From Actinophytocola algeriensis (GTDB taxonomy: Bacteria; Actinomycetota; Actinomycetes; Mycobacteriales; Pseudonocardiaceae), in assembly GCF_014203735.1 (NCBI RefSeq), contig NZ_JACHJQ010000015.1, positions 1-64,000 on the forward strand: 64,000 nt of DNA, written 5' to 3'. Both the position numbers and the translations under genes were made by a program. How positions within the stretch are numbered: the stretch's first letter is position 1; every line of letters begins with the position of its first letter. The notes beneath the pieces are model-generated. The model searched no databases. It worked only from the letters and a program-made list of their open reading frames with translations, and was not told where the DNA came from. This document shows positions 62,174-64,000 of the stretch, in pieces.

Positions 62174-63352
62174 ATGCACACACCCGCAATCGCGCTGATC
62201 GAACTCGGTGCGATCTTCTTCGGGCTGGGCGTACTCGGCAGACTCGCGTGGAAGATCGGCATCTCCCCCATCCCGTTCTACCTGCTCGGCGGTTTGGCGT
62301 TCGGCAGCGGCGGGCTGATCCCGCTGGAGGGCATCGAGGAGTTCGCGTCGCTCGCGAGCGAGATCGGCGTGATCCTCCTGCTGCTCCTGTTGGGCCTGGA
62401 GTACTCGGCGGCCGAGCTGGTGACCGGGCTGAAACGGTCGTGGCTCGCGGGCCTGGTCGACCTGGTGCTGAACGCGGCGCCGGGTGTCGCCGTGGCCCTG
62501 CTGCTGGGCTGGGGCCCGATCGGCGCGCTGGCGATGGCGGGCGTCACGTACATCTCGTCGTCGGGCATCGTCGCGAAAGTGCTCGGTGACCTGGGCAGAC
62601 TCGGTAACCGCGAGACACCGGTGATCCTGTCGATCCTGGTGTTCGAGGACCTGGCGATGGCCGTCTACCTGCCGATCCTGACGGCGCTCCTGGCGGGCGC
62701 GACACTGCTGGGCGGCCTGACGGCGATCGGCATCTCGCTCGCCGTGGTGACGGTCGTGCTGCTGCTGGCGCTGCGGTTCGGCCGGTACGTGTCGGCGATC
62801 GTGGACAGCCCCGATCCCGAGGTGTTCCTGCTGCGTGTGCTGGGTGCGGCGCTGCTGGTGGCCGGCTTTGCGTCGCAACTGCAGGTGTCGGCGGCGGTAG
62901 GCGCGTTCCTGCTGGGCATCGCGATCTCGGGCTCCACGGCGGAGAACGCGACCCGCATGCTGGAGCCCCTGCGAGACCTGTTCGCGGCGATGTTCTTCGT
63001 GGTGTTCGGCCTGAACACGGTGCCGTCGACGATCCCGCCGGTGCTGGGCGTCGCGCTGGCCCTGGCGGCGGTCACGACCGTGACGAAGCTGGCGACCGGC
63101 TGGTGGGCGGCGAGACGGCAGGGCATCGGCCGTCTGGGCCGCGCCCGGGCCGGTGCGGCGCTGGTGGCACGGGGCGAGTTCTCGATCGTGATCGCGGGCC
63201 TTGCGGTGTCGACGGGCGCGGTGGACTCCCAGCTGGCCGCGCTGGCGACCGCGTACGTCCTGATCATGGCCGTGCTGGGTCCCCTCGCGGCCCGCTTCAT
63301 CGAACCGATCGCCCGCCTCGCGATCACCCGCCTGCGCCCGGCCACCGCCTGA
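62174..63352 (+). CDS. CPA2-type cation:proton antiporter (KhtU/Kef-like)
   Basis: A 392-residue membrane protein with about 12 helices. GIEEFASLASEIGVILLLLLLGLEYS and the discontinuous-helix segment VTYISSSGIVAKVLGDLGRLGNRETP plus VFEDLAMAVYLP (acidic transport residue) are typical of Kef/KhtU exchangers. It probably expels K+ or another monovalent cation in exchange for H+. There is no C-terminal RCK domain, which is supplied by the separate regulatory subunit upstream. Confidence 0.92.
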   Translation: MHTPAIALIELGAIFFGLGVLGRLAWKIGISPIPFYLLGGLAFGSGGLIPLEGIEEFASLASEIGVILLLLLLGLEYSAAELVTGLKRSWLAGLVDLVLNAAPGVAVALLLGWGPIGALAMAGVTYISSSGIVAKVLGDLGRLGNRETPVILSILVFEDLAMAVYLPILTALLAGATLLGGLTAIGISLAVVTVVLLLALRFGRYVSAIVDSPDPEVFLLRVLGAALLVAGFASQLQVSAAVGAFLLGIAISGSTAENATRMLEPLRDLFAAMFFVVFGLNTVPSTIPPVLGVALALAAVTTVTKLATGWWAARRQGIGRLGRARAGAALVARGEFSIVIAGLAVSTGAVDSQLAALATAYVLIMAVLGPLAARFIEPIARLAITRLRPATA

Positions 63353-63353
63353 G

Positions 63354-63381
63354 TTGTCCACAGCTGCCTGAGTTATCCACA
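63354..63381. repeat. Two DnaA-box-like motifs
   Basis: TTGTCCACA (63354-63362) and TTATCCACA (63373-63381) are exact DnaA box forms, in the same orientation, 10 bases apart, in the gap after the antiporter gene. dnaA, dnaN and a box cluster are absent, so this is not the chromosomal origin. Confidence 0.4.
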
Positions 63382-63557
63382 GGCAAGATCGACTTGCCCA
63401 CCCCGAACAGGGGACAGTGGTAAACTGGCAAGGCGGGACGCCCCCGGGTTCGGGTGGGGTTGCGTAGCGGCCGTTCTGCGAGTTGAAGCCGCGTTTCGCG
63501 AGGCCACGGGCTCGGCTTGCTCCGGTTTGCGCGGGGTTCGCGCCCTCGCGTGTTCAG

Positions 63558-64000
63558 TCAGCTCGTCTGGGCGTTCAGGTCCGCCAACAGCAGGCCGCTT
63601 CTGGGCTTCGGCGTGAAGTACGTGCTCTTGCGGGGCATGCGGCGGCCCGCCGCGTGTTCGGCCAGCACCGTGGTAAGCAGGACCGGCGCCACCTCCACCA
63701 CCGCGTCCGCGTTCGGCGGTGGGGTGCGGCCCGCGGGCAGCGGGTGCACGTGTTCGCCTTCCGGGTCGAGGTGCAGCGCCTTCGACAGGAGCGTCTCCTC
63801 CACCACCGCGTGGTCCAGGCCTGGCGGGAGAGTCACCACCAAGGACGTGTCGCGGCAGCGGACCACCACCGTGCCCGGTTCGGTCGGAGATGCGGCTTCC
63901 GCCATCTCCTCGACCCCCAGGCCCTCTCGGCGCCACGCTCGCGCCAGGTCCGCCGCCGTCAGGCCGGTGTTCGTCAGCACGCGGTGGAACGCACCGATCC
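63558..64000 (-). CDS. DUF1015 family protein, C-terminal part (runs off the window)
   Basis: The minus-strand frame is open to the window edge and reads the C-terminal 147 or so residues of a DUF1015 protein. The end contains MPRKSTYFTPKPRSGLLLADL, the conserved PrKST...KPxxGL tail of the family. Upstream residues (GAFHRVLTNTGL) are also in frame, so the visible ATG-like start at 63980 is internal. DUF1015 proteins are conserved but of unknown function; many are linked to amino acid metabolism by neighbourhood. Confidence 0.75.
   Translation of the reverse strand, partial: IGAFHRVLTNTGLTAADLARAWRREGLGVEEMAEAASPTEPGTVVVRCRDTSLVVTLPPGLDHAVVEETLLSKALHLDPEGEHVHPLPAGRTPPPNADAVVEVAPVLLTTVLAEHAAGRRMPRKSTYFTPKPRSGLLLADLNAQTS

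Noticed and set aside
63354-63381. Replication origin
   Set aside because: Only two boxes, with no dnaA, dnaN, rpmH or AT-rich unwinding region nearby.

Overview
The window is high-GC DNA with GTG/TTG starts, tightly overlapping operons, secreted proteins with twin-domain architectures and SapA-, snapalysin- and PaaX-type families, all of which point to a filamentous actinomycete. The gene content would suit a member of the Pseudonocardiaceae, but that placement is inference from style and not from a marker gene.

Layout. 1-9277: a worn accessory stretch with a two-part serine hydrolase, a MerR regulator, a P450/nitroreductase pair whose P450 lacks its usual N-terminus, three small secreted proteins, and several decayed genes (TPR protein tail, IS5-type transposase, AraC regulator). 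9278-44942: three att-flanked segments stacked downstream of an intact tRNA-Pro(GGG) gene at 44869-44942. Copies of the 3' end of this tRNA lie at 9278, 23993 and 40878. Segment A (9278-24028) carries a 3051-residue secreted RHS protein with a C-terminal EndoU-like toxin, its likely immunity gene, a tachylectin-like secreted propeller protein and a GT-C glycosyltransferase. Segment B (24004-40918) looks like a defence island: a NACHT protein with a very long HEAT-type tail and a 47-residue membrane ORF beside it, a nuclease-NACHT-zinc-ribbon protein, a frameshifted helicase-nuclease, and a PH/SHOCT protein. Segment C (40878-44942) has a chimeric tyrosine recombinase and two hypothetical genes. 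A and B share their terminal sequences with each other but have no recombinase of their own.

44943-64000: ordinary chromosome. cmk-plsC-der form an overlapping operon, next to two tandem snapalysin-like metalloproteases. Then comes a divergent catabolic locus. PaaX-type regulator, tryptophan 2,3-dioxygenase and kynureninase on the minus strand would convert tryptophan to anthranilate. The eight-gene plus-strand operon (LLM flavoprotein, FAD monooxygenase/old-yellow-enzyme fusion, creatininase-family hydrolase, CoA ligase, SDR, enoyl-CoA hydratase, RidA, acyl-CoA dehydrogenase) would activate it as a CoA thioester, dearomatise it and break it down. A TrpB2-type tryptophan synthase beta chain, a K+/H+ antiporter with its regulatory subunit, and the end of a DUF1015 gene complete the window.
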